A DNA stretch of 51,335 bases from Candidatus Accumulibacter appositus (GTDB lineage: Bacteria; Pseudomonadota; Gammaproteobacteria; Burkholderiales; Rhodocyclaceae). The notes under the pieces were generated by a model. It did not search any database. It was not told where the DNA came from and saw only the letters and a program-made list of their open reading frames with translations. The position numbers and the translations under genes are program-made. Below are positions 8,344-18,429 of this stretch, one piece after another. The first letter of the stretch is position 1, and each line of letters opens with the position of its first letter. Location of the stretch: NCBI GenBank assembly GCA_000585055.1, contig JEMX01000071.1, positions 1 to 51,335 on the forward strand, in the 5' to 3' direction.

Positions 8344-9601
8344 GTTACTGATCAAGGGCGGCACGCCCCTTTCCGGAGAAATCGCCATTTCCGGCGCCAA
8401 AAACGCCGCACTACCGATCCTCTGCGCCAGCCTGCTTTCTTCCGAGCCGCTGCATCTGACCAACGTGCCACGGCTCAAGGACATCGCCACCATGCTCCGC
8501 TTGCTGGTGCAGATGGGGGTCAAGGTCGAGGACCTTGGTGCCGACGGACTGGTCTTGAACAGTCGCGGGCTGGACAACCCGCTCGCCCCCTACGATATGG
8601 TCAAGACCATGCGCGCAGCGATTCTGGTCCTCGGCCCCCTCCTGGCGCGTCATGGCGAAGCACGGGTGTCGCTGCCTGGCGGCTGTGCGATCGGCGCCCG
8701 ACCTGTCGAACAGCACATCAAGGGCCTACAGGCGATGGGCGCGGAGCTGCACGTCGAGCATGGCTATATCCATGCCACGGCGGCTCCTGCACAGCGCGGG
8801 CTGAGCGGCGCGCGCATCTTCACCGACATGGTCACGGTGACCGGCACCGAGAACCTGATGATGGCCGCAGTACTGGCCAGGGGCGAAACGGTGATTGAGA
8901 ACGCGGCTCGCGAACCCGAGGTGGTCGATCTGGCCAACTGCCTGGTTTCGATGGGCGCACAGATTGCCGGTGCCGGTACCGACAAGATCCGCATCCAGGG
9001 AGTCAAGCGCCTGCACGGCGCCACGCATGCGATCATGGCTGATCGCATCGAGACGGGAACCTATCTTTGTGCGGCCGCGGCGACCGGGGGTCACATTCGT
9101 CTGACCAACACCTCGGCTGCCTATCTCGATGCGGTGCTCGACAAGCTGTTCGACGCCGGCTGCGAAGTGCGCAGCGAGCGCGCCGCCATCACCCTGCAGG
9201 CACCTCCGCGGCTGAAAGCGGTCAGCATCCGCACCTCGCCCTACCCGGCTTTCCCAACCGACATGCAAGCCCAGTTCATGGCCATCAACTGCGTCGCAGA
9301 AGGATCGGCGGTGATCCGCGAAACGATCTTCGAGAATCGCTTCATGCACGCCGTGGAATTGATCCGCCTAGGTGCGGATATCAAGATCGATGCCAGTAAC
9401 GCGATGGTCACCGGCGTCGACCATCTCGACGGAGCAACGGTCATGGCCACCGACCTGCGCGCCTCAGCCAGCCTGGTCATTGCCGGCCTGGTGGCGCAAG
9501 GTGAAACACAGATCGAGCGCATCTATCATCTCGACCGGGGTTACGAGCGTATCGAGGAGAAACTCGGACAGTTGGGGGCAAACGTTCGCCGGGTTCGCTG
9601 A
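8336..9601 (+). CDS. murA: UDP-GlcNAc enolpyruvyl transferase MurA
   Basis: 421 aa. First committed step of peptidoglycan synthesis: transfers enolpyruvate from PEP to UDP-N-acetylglucosamine in the cytoplasm. The catalytic, fosfomycin-reactive Cys is present at residue 117 in [21 protein letters not shown] near residue 22 supplies the conserved Lys-Asn. Start: GTG at 8336 gives MDKLLIKGG, matching the family N-terminus, with GGAG at 8324-8327 eight bases upstream; the earlier GTG at 8327 would overlap that ribosome binding site. Confidence 0.95.
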   Translation: MDKLLIKGGTPLSGEIAISGAKNAALPILCASLLSSEPLHLTNVPRLKDIATMLRLLVQMGVKVEDLGADGLVLNSRGLDNPLAPYDMVKTMRAAILVLGPLLARHGEARVSLPGGCAIGARPVEQHIKGLQAMGAELHVEHGYIHATAAPAQRGLSGARIFTDMVTVTGTENLMMAAVLARGETVIENAAREPEVVDLANCLVSMGAQIAGAGTDKIRIQGVKRLHGATHAIMADRIETGTYLCAAAATGGHIRLTNTSAAYLDAVLDKLFDAGCEVRSERAAITLQAPPRLKAVSIRTSPYPAFPTDMQAQFMAINCVAEGSAVIRETIFENRFMHAVELIRLGADIKIDASNAMVTGVDHLDGATVMATDLRASASLVIAGLVAQGETQIERIYHLDRGYERIEEKLGQLGANVRRVR

Positions 9602-9662
9602 AACAGGCCAGCCGCAGCACCCTGTGCCAACATCGGAAAAGGGTGCTCACCACTGCCAGCAC

Positions 9663-9953
9663 TCACTGGCCGGGCGAGGGACCTTCGATCAACTGCAGGT
9701 CGTTGTCCTGCGCAAAGTGCAGCACGAAGCGATAGGCCATCGGCTCCACGTCGTAGAGACGCCCGTCGACAAACACCGCCTTTTGGCCTTTATAGCTGCG
9801 CGGCCCGACGTACGGCGAATAGCGCATCCGTTTCTCGGCACCGAAGGCAGACAGCACTCCGCAGAGTCTTTCCGCCCAATCACTCGGGCGGAATTTCTTG
9901 CCGGCGGTAGTCAGCCCGACGATGGTGAACGAGGCGTGCGACGAAGTAGTCAT
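9663..9953 (-). CDS. DUF3579 family protein
   Basis: 96 aa, recognised as the DUF3579 family, small uncharacterised betaproteobacterial proteins (FRPSDWAERLCGVLSAFG, YSPYVGPRSYKGQKAVFVDGRLY typical). It is cytoplasmic, with no signal or membrane segment. The ATG at 9951-9953 begins MTTSSHASFTIVG; an in-frame longer start to 9974 is less likely. Convergent with murA, 61 bp apart. Function unknown. Confidence 0.75.
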   Translation of the reverse strand: MTTSSHASFTIVGLTTAGKKFRPSDWAERLCGVLSAFGAEKRMRYSPYVGPRSYKGQKAVFVDGRLYDVEPMAYRFVLHFAQDNDLQLIEGPSPGQ

Positions 9954-10224
9954 GTCATGGTGAGATCGTAACAAGGAAAACCGCGAACTGCTCCGCGAAC
10001 TGCGCTCACGGGTTGTCGCGGAACGGCGGCGAATGGCGACGACAATTCGATTCTACCAGAAAGGTGGCCACATGGCGGCTCTGGTAGCTCCCCGCAGCCA
10101 ATGTCAGGGCCATAAGAGGACACCCCGTTCGCGAGAGACGACTTGCAGCGCCACAGGCACGGCCAGCGCGGCCGCCGAATGTCGGTCCTCTCCGCCGCAG
10201 AGCGTCGCGGATGGCGCATCCTGA

Positions 10225-10299
10225 TGGTGGGCGATAGTGGGATCGAACCACTGACTTCCACCGTGTGAAGGTGGCACTCTACCCCTGAGTTAATCGCCC
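10225..10299 (-). tRNA. tRNA-Val (anticodon CAC)
   Basis: Full cloverleaf on the minus strand: 7-bp acceptor stem GGGCGAT/ATCGCCC, D arm with CTCAGGGGTAGAG, anticodon stem CCACC/GGTGG around loop TTCACAC (anticodon CAC, reading GTG), and T arm CAGTGGTTCGATCCCACTA. The discriminator A and 3' CCA are encoded. 75 nt including CCA. A strong promoter lies upstream at 10362-10390. Confidence 0.95.
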
Positions 10300-10361
10300 A
10301 ACTTGTCGCTGCCGGAGACCGAAAGCATGCACGTTGACACGCCAAACCGACAGAAGGCGGG

Positions 10362-10390
10362 ATTAGATCACAAGTCGACAATCGAGTCAA
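10362..10390 (-). promoter_or_regulatory. Sigma-70 promoter for tRNA-Val
   Basis: Minus strand: -35 TTGACT (10385-10390), 17-base spacer, -10 TCTAAT (10362-10367). Transcription would start near 10355, about 55 bases before the mature tRNA 5' end. Confidence 0.7.
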
Positions 10391-10451
10391 TTGGCATCAA
10401 TCGGCCGCGGCGATCGCCTGTCGGTAGCGATGCAGCAAAGTGGCGAGCATT

Positions 10452-11384
10452 TCAGGCGGGAACCAGGAAGTCGTGACTGATGCCGTCGCCGATCTCATAG
10501 ATTCGATCCATGAAGTCGGTCAAGTACTCGTGCAGGCCTCCGGCCAGAACATCCTCGATACGAGCAAAGTGCAACTTGGCATGCAGCATGCCGGCCTTGC
10601 GCTGAGTCTCTAGCGAAGCGCTGTTGGCAATCAAAGGCAGCATGCGAGCAATACCGTCGGCACAAGAATGCAGCGATCGTGGCAGATCCATACGCAGTAT
10701 CAGGAGCTCGGCGACCCGAGCCGGCGTGATCGCATCACGATACACCTTGCGGTAAACCTGGAACGCCGACAAAGACCGCAACAACGCTCCCCAACGATAG
10801 AAGTCACTTGCCCCTTCGTCGCCATTGCGCAGGATGTGGTACTGCATGTCGAGAATGCGGGCGGTGTTGTCGCCGCGCTCGAGCAGGCCTCCGAGGCGAA
10901 TAAAATGCAGGGCATCGTCCCGGAGCATGGTCCCGAAGGTCACCCCGCGGGTGAGAGCCGAACGCAGCTTCACCCACTCGAAAAACTCGCTGACGCCGCG
11001 CGCAAGAATCTGATCGACGTCCTGCTGACGGAGTTCAATCCAGGTCGCATTGACGGTCTCCCACATCTCGGCAGTCAGCGTACCGCGGACGGCATGTGCG
11101 TTCTCGCGAGCAGCGCGCAGGCAACTGTAGATTGATGAGGGGTTGGCAGCATCGACAACGGTATAGCGCAGGACATTCTCGGCAGTGACTGCGTCGTAGG
11201 CCTGGGCAAAAGCCTCCTCCTGGCTGTTCAGGGCAAGGATGGCGCGCCAGGTCTCGTTCTGCACGGCAAGCGGTTGCGGCACCATCGACATCTGGTACGA
11301 GGCATCGAGCAAACGAGCCATATTCTCGGCGCGCTCGGTGCAACGCGCCATCCAGTAGAGGTGATCAGCGGTGCGGCTCAACAT
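10452..11384 (-). CDS. Alpha-E domain protein (DUF403)
   Basis: 310 aa, all-helical alpha-E family: it opens MLSRTADHLYWMARCTERAENMARLL, with further family blocks FIRLGGLLERGDNTARILD and LLRSLSAFQVYRKVY. Alpha-E proteins are found almost only beside circularly permuted ATP-grasp ligases and transglutaminase-like proteins, in predicted peptide-modification or peptide-synthesis operons; their biochemical role is not established. GGAG lies 7 bases before the ATG. It is 18 bp downstream of the ATP-grasp gene. It is a paralogue of the C-terminal half of the fusion protein at 21856-24414. Confidence 0.88.
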   Translation of the reverse strand: MLSRTADHLYWMARCTERAENMARLLDASYQMSMVPQPLAVQNETWRAILALNSQEEAFAQAYDAVTAENVLRYTVVDAANPSSIYSCLRAARENAHAVRGTLTAEMWETVNATWIELRQQDVDQILARGVSEFFEWVKLRSALTRGVTFGTMLRDDALHFIRLGGLLERGDNTARILDMQYHILRNGDEGASDFYRWGALLRSLSAFQVYRKVYRDAITPARVAELLILRMDLPRSLHSCADGIARMLPLIANSASLETQRKAGMLHAKLHFARIEDVLAGGLHEYLTDFMDRIYEIGDGISHDFLVPA

Positions 11385-11402
11385 CTCGATTCTCCATCCA
11401 TC

Positions 11403-12818
11403 TCAGTTCTCCAGGACCCAGGTGTCCTTGGTACCGCCACCCTGCGACGAGTTAACCACCAGCGAACCCTCACGCAACGCGACCCGGGTGAGGCCGCCGG
11501 GGACCATGCCGATACTCGTTCCGGACAACACAAAGGGACGCAGATCGAGATGGCGCGGCGCGATGCCCGACTCCACGAAGGTCGGGCAATTGGACAAGGC
11601 CAGCGTCGGCTGAGCAATGTATTTCTCCGGCGCCGCCACAATGCGCGCGCGGAAGCTCTCGATCTCGGCCTTGCTCGATGCCGGCCCAACCAGCATTCCG
11701 TACCCGCCGGCGCCATGCACTTCCTTGACCACCAGTTCCGGCAGGTGCGCCAGTACGTACTTGAGGTCATCGGGCTTGCGCAGCATCCAGGTCGGCACGT
11801 TGTGCAGGGTCGGCTCCTCGCCGAGATAGAAGCGGATCATCTCGGGTACGTACGGGTAGATCGACTTATCGTCGGCGACGCCCGTGCCGATAGCATTGGC
11901 CAGATTGACGTTGCCCGCCTGATAGGCACCGAGCAGACCCGGCACGCCAAGCATCGAGTCCTTGTTGAACGCCAGCGGATCAAGGAAATCGTCATCGATG
12001 CGGCGATAGATCACGTCGACCCGCTGCGGACCCTGCGTAGTGCGCATGAACACCGTCCGCTCCTTGACGAAAAGGTCTCGCCCCTCGACAAGTTCAACGC
12101 CCATTTGCTGGGCCAGAAAACTATGTTCGAAGTAGGCGCTGTTATACGCGCCGGGGGTCAACACCACCACGGCCGGATCGGCAACCCCTTTTGGCGCCAC
12201 GCTGCGCAGGTTTTCCAGCAGCATGTCGGGGTAATGCTGCACCGGGGCGACCATGTGCCGTGAGAAAAGCTCGGGAAAGAGGCGCATCATCATCTTGCGG
12301 TCTTCGAGCATATACGACACCCCGGACGGTACCCGCAGGTTGTCTTCAAGGACATAGGATTCGCCCGCCCCGGCTCGCACCATATCGACGCCAGCGATGT
12401 GCGCGTAAATTCCGGCCGGCAGGTCAACACCGATCATCTCGCGGCGAAACTGGGTGTTGTTCAGCACCTGCTCGCTCGGAATGTGCCCGGCGGCAAGAAT
12501 CTCCTGGTCATGGTAGATGTCGTGCAGAAAGGCGTTCAGAGCTTTGACCCGCTGCCATAATCCTGCCTGCAATGCCGTCCATTCCACCGCCGGGATGATG
12601 CGAGGGATGATGTCAAACGGTATCAGGCGCTCGGTACCGGACTTCTCGCCATAAACGGCGAAGGTGATGCCAAGACGATGGAATGCCGTGTCGGCCTCGG
12701 CCTGTTTGCTTGCCAGGCGCTCGGGCGAAATCGAGTTCAGCCAAGCCGCAAAACCCTCGTAATGGGGTCGCAACTTGCCCGCCGAATCGTACATCTCGTT
12801 GTAGAAATCTGCATTCAT
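11403..12818 (-). CDS. Circularly permuted ATP-grasp protein (DUF404/DUF407)
   Basis: 471 aa. Predicted ATP-dependent COOH-NH2 ligase of the circularly permuted ATP-grasp family. Recognisable blocks: FYNEMYDSAGKLRPHYEGF at the start, YVLEDNLRVPSGVSYMLEDR in the middle, VVLTPGAYNSAYFEHSFLA, YRRIDDDFLDPLAF, VVKEVHGAGGYGMLVGP, and PGGLTRVAL with GGGTKDTWVLE at the end. Probably an operon with the alpha-E gene. The ATG at 12818 is preceded by GGTGAG; a GTG nine bases upstream is an alternative. Substrate and product are unknown. Proteasome-related Anbu peptidase genes often accompany this family, but none is in the window. Confidence 0.88.
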   Translation of the reverse strand: MNADFYNEMYDSAGKLRPHYEGFAAWLNSISPERLASKQAEADTAFHRLGITFAVYGEKSGTERLIPFDIIPRIIPAVEWTALQAGLWQRVKALNAFLHDIYHDQEILAAGHIPSEQVLNNTQFRREMIGVDLPAGIYAHIAGVDMVRAGAGESYVLEDNLRVPSGVSYMLEDRKMMMRLFPELFSRHMVAPVQHYPDMLLENLRSVAPKGVADPAVVVLTPGAYNSAYFEHSFLAQQMGVELVEGRDLFVKERTVFMRTTQGPQRVDVIYRRIDDDFLDPLAFNKDSMLGVPGLLGAYQAGNVNLANAIGTGVADDKSIYPYVPEMIRFYLGEEPTLHNVPTWMLRKPDDLKYVLAHLPELVVKEVHGAGGYGMLVGPASSKAEIESFRARIVAAPEKYIAQPTLALSNCPTFVESGIAPRHLDLRPFVLSGTSIGMVPGGLTRVALREGSLVVNSSQGGGTKDTWVLEN

Positions 12819-13123
12819 GAGGCTCACCGACAGAGTGGGTTAGTCGTTTAAAAGCAGAAACCATGCCAGTGTCGGGCAGGTCGCAAGCGGGCCAAAGCCA
12901 TGCAGCAAAGAGCCTGCGACGCCAGCGAACGGTGCGCGAGGCACCCGTCGATGCACCGTGACGGTGCAGGACAAATCCACACCGGGGGGCGCTGTAACGC
13001 CGAAACGTCCGAGGGGAGCCACGCCGCCGAGGATAAACGCGCCGCCGTTAGAGAGACGCAGGGTGGCCGGCACAGTCCAGGCATGCTATATTAGACTTTT
13101 CTAATGTGCAAACGGGAGTCGCC
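12819..13123 (+). other. Divergent intergenic region, no gene seen
   Basis: 305 bp between the ATP-grasp gene (leftward) and the DUF3365 gene (rightward). Small ORFs here look like GC-rich chance frames. Near its right end it holds a sigma-54-like GG-N10-GC pair (13069-13082) and a short inverted repeat (TTAGA-CTTT-TCTAA, around 13091-13104) just before the DUF3365 gene. Regulatory roles are unproven. Confidence 0.5.
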
Positions 13124-13714
13124 ATGAAGATCGCCACCACAGCCATCCTTGCCCTTTCGCTCAACCTTACCATACAGGCCGTCCACGCGCAGGATACGGC
13201 TGCACTTATGGCCGACACACGCAAGACCGCTCTACCAGTATTGCCAAAAGTGGTCCAGGCGATGCAGGCGGCGGTGCAGGAACAGGGACCCGTTGCCGCC
13301 ATTTCGGTCTGCAAGGAGAAGGCGCCGCAACTGCTACAGGAAATGCGGCGGCAGACCGGCTGGGCGATCCACCGCGTCAGCCTGAAAGCGCGCAATGCGA
13401 CCACCGGCACCCCTGACGCCTGGGAAGCGCGACAGTTGGCCGACTTCAACATTCAGGTCGCCAACGGCGCCAAGGTTCAGCAGTTGGAAGTGGGCGAGAT
13501 CATCGTAGCCAGCGACGGGCAGCGCCAGTTCCGCTACATGAAAGCGCTGCCAGTCGTCGAGGTGTGTCAGACCTGCCACGGCCCAGCCGACTCGCTCTCA
13601 CCCGAGCTCAAGGCTGCACTGGCCAAGGATTACCCACACGACCAGGCCACCGGCTATACCACCGGTGAAATACGCGGCGCCTTGTCGGTAACGCGGCCGT
13701 TGTCAGTAAAGTAG
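13124..13714 (+). CDS. Exported DUF3365 (Tll0287-like) haem-site protein
   Basis: 196 aa. N-terminal signal peptide ([22 protein letters not shown]), then a DUF3365/Tll0287-like domain. A single c-type haem motif CQTCH follows VVEV near the C-terminal third (about residues 148-152), so a periplasmic monohaem cytochrome or haem sensor is expected. Another Cys in the SVCKEKAP block is conserved in this family. The ATG at 13124 has GGGAG five bases upstream. It stands alone between divergent and convergent neighbours; physiological role unknown. Confidence 0.8.
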   Translation: MKIATTAILALSLNLTIQAVHAQDTAALMADTRKTALPVLPKVVQAMQAAVQEQGPVAAISVCKEKAPQLLQEMRRQTGWAIHRVSLKARNATTGTPDAWEARQLADFNIQVANGAKVQQLEVGEIIVASDGQRQFRYMKALPVVEVCQTCHGPADSLSPELKAALAKDYPHDQATGYTTGEIRGALSVTRPLSVK

Positions 13715-13787
13715 GGCGCGCCTCGGTTACCGTGAAAGGCGCTTCGGCGACTCCCGCCGGGTAGACGCCGCCGACTGCCACGCGAGT

Positions 13788-15092
13788 CTACAAGTCAGAG
13801 CGCGCGAAAGCGGCGGGGACGTCGCGCCGTACGGGGCCAACATACAGCTGGCGTGGACGGGCGATCTTGTATTCCGGGTCGGCACGCATCTCTTCCCACT
13901 GCGCCATCCATCCTGCGGTGCGCGCCACGGCAACGACGCAGCCAAACATCGAAGCCGGCAGACCCAGCGCCTTCTGCAGAATACCCGAGTAAAAATCGAC
14001 GTTCGGGTAGAGCTTGTTCTCGACGAAGTACGGGTCTTCCAGTGCGATCCGGTCGAGCTCTATGGCCAGCTTGAACAGCGGATCATTTTCCAGGCCCAGC
14101 TCGGTCAGCACTTCGGTACACAATCGGCGCATGAGTTTCGCGCGCGGATCGAAGTTGCGATAGACGTAGAGCCCAAAGCCGGTCACCTTGGAGCGATCGC
14201 TTTCGATCTTTGAGCGACTGATCATCTCCGCAACCTTCCGTACATCGCCAACTTCCTGCAGCATCGCGAGGCAGGCTTCACTGGCGCCACCATGCTCGCG
14301 ACCGGACAGACAGGCTATGGCGGCAGAAATGCAGGCGAAGGGATTGGCCCCTGACGAACCCGCCATCCGCACCGTCGAGGTTGAAGCATCCTGAGCGTGG
14401 TCGGCGTGCAGGATGAGAAGGCGGTCGAATGCCCGCATCAGCACCGGGTTCAACTGGAATTTTTCCGCGGGGTTGGCAAACATCATGTAGACGAAATTGG
14501 CCGCGTAATCCAGGTCGGCACGCGGGTTTACCGGCGGATGACCCATGGTGTACTTGTAAGCCATTGCCGCAATCGTCGGCATCTTGGCGATGATCCGATG
14601 AATGGTGAGACTGCGCTGCTCAACATCGGAGAAGTCAGCGGCCTCACGATGAAACGCAGACAGGGCACCGACCACACCAACCATCACCGGCATGGTATGC
14701 GCATCGCGCCGAAAGCCGTGGTAGAAGTTCACCATCTGGTTATGGACGGGCGTGTTCTTCGTGATCGTCGCTGAAAAGCTGGCTTTCTGCTCGGCGTTCG
14801 GCAGCTCGCCATTCTTCAGCAGATAAGCCACTTCAAGGAAATCGCAGTGCTCGGTGAGTTGCTCGATCGGATAGCCGCGATAGAGGAGTTCACCCTTAGC
14901 ACCATCAATGTACGTAATGCTCGATTTGCAGCTGGCGGTCGACTCGAATCCGGAGTCATACCCGAAGCGATCGGTGTTGCCGCCGAGCGCACGAATATCC
15001 ACGCACTCGTTACCGTGCGTCGGGGTAAGAATCGGAAACTGCACCGGAGCTTCTCCAGGAATAGTCAAAGTCGCCTTGCGTTCGCTGCTCAT
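13788..15092 (-). CDS. gltA: Citrate synthase
   Basis: 434 aa, the normal length for type II (NADH-sensitive type) citrate synthase. Condenses oxaloacetate and acetyl-CoA in the TCA cycle. Motifs: GELLYRGYPIEQL, MGHPPVNPRADLDY, HADHAQDASTSTVRMAGSS, GREHGGASEACL and an RNFDPRAKLM block. A purine-rich run (GGAGGGGAG) precedes the ATG at 15092. Unlike many betaproteobacteria, sdh genes are not adjacent here. Confidence 0.95.
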   Translation of the reverse strand: MSSERKATLTIPGEAPVQFPILTPTHGNECVDIRALGGNTDRFGYDSGFESTASCKSSITYIDGAKGELLYRGYPIEQLTEHCDFLEVAYLLKNGELPNAEQKASFSATITKNTPVHNQMVNFYHGFRRDAHTMPVMVGVVGALSAFHREAADFSDVEQRSLTIHRIIAKMPTIAAMAYKYTMGHPPVNPRADLDYAANFVYMMFANPAEKFQLNPVLMRAFDRLLILHADHAQDASTSTVRMAGSSGANPFACISAAIACLSGREHGGASEACLAMLQEVGDVRKVAEMISRSKIESDRSKVTGFGLYVYRNFDPRAKLMRRLCTEVLTELGLENDPLFKLAIELDRIALEDPYFVENKLYPNVDFYSGILQKALGLPASMFGCVVAVARTAGWMAQWEEMRADPEYKIARPRQLYVGPVRRDVPAAFARSDL

Positions 15093-15696
15093 CAGTCAAC
15101 TCCCCTCCAAATACTCGACATCACAACGTGCAGGTGGAAGAAAAGACCGAGGCCAGGAGCCTGACCCGCTCTTGCCAAGGCCCTGGGCCTCGGCGCCTTC
15201 ACCTGCGCTCAATTAAGCTCTCCAGCCAAGCTCGCGGCTGCGGCCGGCAATCAGACGACTAATCGGGACGACGGCTCCCCACACGGTGGTCGGAAAACGC
15301 GCCCGGCTTCGGGGCCGCACGCGCCGCAAGCGCACCTGCTTGGTGCCATCAGGCAGCCGCGCCAGAACACCTTTGCCCAATGACGACTTCAGTGTCCAAG
15401 TGTACCTCAGTTCCAGCGAGAAAACCTTGGGACGCCAACCGGCATGCACTCGCCACAGCGAAGGACCGCTCAGAAAAGAACGAATCGCGCGCCCGGAAGA
15501 ACGCCATGCTGCGCACGAATCTTGCTTGGACTACTGCCATGGCACGCGCAACCGGCGAAATTGCCGGCATCCTTGATCACCGGAAAATGAGATGAAAATA
15601 CTGAAAATCCCGTCCTGCTTCGCGCGCTCGACCCCTATAAAGCGGGAAGTACGCCGAAGCGAACCGGCGAACGGCCTTAACGCCCGGCGATAAGCG
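15093..15696 (+). other. 604-bp intergenic region without a supportable gene
   Basis: Lies between the divergent starts of gltA and glnD, so it must carry both promoters, though I could not pick a clear -35/-10 pair. The longest ORFs (a basic 78-codon frame at 15213-15449 minus, and a 96-codon frame at 15286-15576 plus) lack ribosome binding sites and resemble nothing I recognise. A decayed gene is possible. Confidence 0.45.
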
Positions 15697-16584
15697 ATGA
15701 GCGCCGATCGACACGATGACCTTGCCATTGTCAGCACCTTCAAGAACCGACTCCATGAAGGTCGGCGGACTAGCTGTGAGCAGTTCCTGGCCAAGGGGGA
15801 CGCGCTTCATCTGCTACACGCGCGATGCCACCTGATCGACCAGGCCCTGTGCGACCTTTGGCGACAGCTGAACTTACCGCCAACGCTTGCTCTCCTGGCC
15901 GTCGGCGGTTACGGCAGAGGCGAACTGTACCCGGCTTCCGACGTCGATCTCCTGATTCTGTTGCCTGCGCAAGCCGACGACGTGCTCAGCGCACAGCTTG
16001 AACGCCTGGTCCGCCTGCTCTGGGACATCGGGCTGGAGACCGGCCACAGCGTGCGCACCATAGAACAGTGCCTGGAGGAAGCAGCCAGGGATATTACCGT
16101 ACAGACGGCAATGATCGAAGCGCGCCGGCTGACTGGCAGCGCGCCGCTTTTTGATGAGCTATCGGCACGACTGAAGCCGGCCATGGACGCGCAGAACTTC
16201 TTTCAGAGCAAGCGCATCGAGCAGGAGGACCGCCACCAGCGATTCGGCGAAACGCCCTACAGCCTGGAAGCGAACTGCAAGGAAGGACCCGGAGGCTTGC
16301 GCGATCTGCAGCTGATTCTCTGGATCACCCAGGCGGCAGGCTTTGGCCGGTGCTGGAAGGATCTCGCGCAGCGGGGCTTCATCACCCCCGACGAGGAACA
16401 TCTTCTCGAAGACAGCGAGGCCTTCCTGCGCAATCTACGCACGCGCCTGCACTTGCTCGCCGGCCGACGCGAGGACCGCCTGCTCTTCGAATACCAGACG
16501 GCAATTGCCGAGCAACTCGGTTTCACGGCCAGCAGCGCCCGCCGAGCCAGCGAGCTAGCGCCCGCCGAGCCAGCGAGCTACTGA
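15697..16584 (+). pseudogene. glnD: glnD 5' part: PII uridylyltransferase domain, frameshifted
   Basis: 295 codons encoding the nucleotidyltransferase half of GlnD, which adds UMP to the nitrogen regulator PII when glutamine is low. The catalytic motif GGYGRGELYPASDVD (about residues 70-84) is intact, as are [16 protein letters not shown] and the following helices. The frame is lost inside a perfect 23-bp tandem duplication (16535-16557 and 16558-16580). Removing one copy restores [20 protein letters not shown], a normal GlnD sequence, and one 869-residue protein close to the E. coli length of 890. The stop TGA at 16582-16584 overlaps an ATG in the second-half frame. It may be a true pseudogene, a coupled split gene, or an assembly error. 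Confidence 0.85.
16535..16580 (+). repeat. Perfect 23-bp tandem duplication in glnD
   Basis: Two identical, directly adjacent 23-base copies (16535-16557, 16558-16580). 23 is not a multiple of 3, so the second copy shifts the frame. Loss of one copy by slippage would restore the full glnD frame. Confidence 0.97.
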
Positions 16585-18329
16585 TGCAACAGTACTATCG
16601 GCGGGCGAAAGCGGTACTCCAGATCAACGCCATCCTGCTGCAGAACATCGGCGCCGCACTCGTGCCACCTCGGGACGAGGCACCGCAGCCGATCAACGAA
16701 CGTTTCCAGAATACGCACGAACTCCTCGACGTAGTGCACGAGAGTGTTTTCAGCGACGCCCCGGAGGCCGTGCTGGAGGCCTTTCTGCTACTCCAGCAGC
16801 ATGCCGGCTTGCACGGCATGACCGCCTGTGCGCAGCGTGCCCTGTGGCGAGCGCGCACGCTGATCGATGAGGATTTCCGCCAGCAGCCGGCCAATCGAAC
16901 TCGTTTCCTGGAACTCTTCACCCACGGCAACCGCCTGACGCAGACCTTGCGACGAATGAACCAGTTGGGCGTCCTCGGCCGTTACCTGCCGAACTTCGGA
17001 CGCGTCGTCGGACAGATGCAGCACGACCTGTTCCATGTTTATACGGTGGACCAGCACATTCTGCAGGTGATCCGCCGATTGCGGCGCTTCACGATGGAGG
17101 AATTCGCGCATGAGTACCCACTCTGCAGTCGCCTGGTCAGCGACTTCGGAAACCCCTGGGTGTTGTACATCGCGGCGCTGTTTCACGATATTGCCAAGGG
17201 GCGTGGCGGAGACCACTCCGAACTCGGGGCGGTCGATGCCCGGCAGTTCTGCGTCGACCACTGCCTCGCCGCGGAGGAAAGTGAACTCGTGGTTTGGCTG
17301 GTTCGCCAGCACCTGCTGATGTCCCGAACGGCGCAGAAACACGACATCTCGGACCCGGCGGTCGTCGACCGCTTTGCCGCCATCGTCGGCGACGAACGCC
17401 ATCTGGTCGCCCTCTATCTGTTGACCGTTGCCGACATCCGCGGCACCAGTCCCAAAGTCTGGAACGCGTGGAAGGGCCAACTCCTCGAACAACTGTTCAA
17501 CGCCACCCGGCGGCAGCTGCTGTCGAATGAAGCGCCGCCGATGGCCAAAGGCGTGATCGCAGAACGCCAGCAGGAAGCGAGACGCCTGATGCGCTTTCTC
17601 GCGCTGCCGGAAACCATTCATGAACGGCTGTGGGAGCAGGTCGACACAGTGTACTTCCTGCGTCAGTCCGCCGAGGAAATCGCCTGGCACGCGCGCGCCC
17701 TTTACGACCACCACCATCAGCGCCGCACCGACAAGCCGCTGGTCAAGGCGCGTCTCAGCCCGCTCGGCGCCGGGCTCGAAGTGATGGTTTATGCCCTCGA
17801 TCAGCGCGACCTGTTCGTGCGCATGGTCGGCTTCTTCAGCCGCGCGGCCTACAGCATCGTCGATGCTAAAATCCATACCACGCGTGCGGGCTACGCGCTG
17901 GACACCTTCGTCCTGCTCGACGTCGGCGATCACGGTCGCAATCGCGAAATGATCAACTACATCGAGCACGAACTGCTCGCGCGCCTGTCCGGGCCCTCCC
18001 CTACCGACCTGCCCGCCAGCGGACGCCTCTCGCGCCAGGTCAGGCACTTCCCGCTGCAGCCATTGGTGACCATTCAGCCGCTGGTCAGTCTCGAAGCCGA
18101 CGAAACCGGCAAGTTCTTTGTGCTGACGGTTGTCGCCGCCGATCGTCCCGGCCTGCTATTCATCATCGCCACCCAACTGGCAGCCCATGGAGCAAATTTG
18201 CACACCGCCAAGATTGCCACACTCGGCGAACGCGTCGAAGATACGTTCCTGATCAGCGGCAGCCACCTCGAGGACAGCGCTGGCCGTGTCAAACTGGAGA
18301 CCGACCTGCTGAAAGCCCTGCGGATTTGA
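16584..18329 (+). pseudogene. glnD: glnD 3' part: uridylyl-removing HD domain and ACT domains
   Basis: 581 codons from the ATG at 16584, in the frame that continues GlnD after the duplication. Contains the rest of the GlnD helical region ([17 protein letters not shown]), the HD hydrolase domain that removes UMP from PII ([16 protein letters not shown], first His near residue 201 of this part), and two C-terminal ACT domains for glutamine sensing ([39 protein letters not shown]). The sequence shows no decay beyond the 23-bp shift, which suggests a recent event or retained function. The TGATG junction could let ribosomes finishing the first half restart here, although no good ribosome binding site is visible. 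Confidence 0.82.
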
Positions 18330-18429
18330 TGCCACCGCTGCCTATGCACAGCCATGCCCGGCGCCTGCGCACCGCCAAGCTGCCGGCCACGTTTTTCGCC
18401 TTTTCTTTGCCTCTGCCCTGGAGCTGACC

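Noticed and set aside
9616..9647. Possible murA terminator (AGCACCC ... GGGTGCT)
   Set aside because: Loop of 18 bases and no T-run.
15213..15449. Basic 78-codon minus-strand ORF between gltA and glnD
   Set aside because: GTG start without ribosome site, no recognisable family; kept only as part of the unassigned region.
16788..18047. 419-codon open frame antisense to the second half of glnD
   Set aside because: Shadow of a well-conserved HD/ACT coding frame; no recognisable domain.
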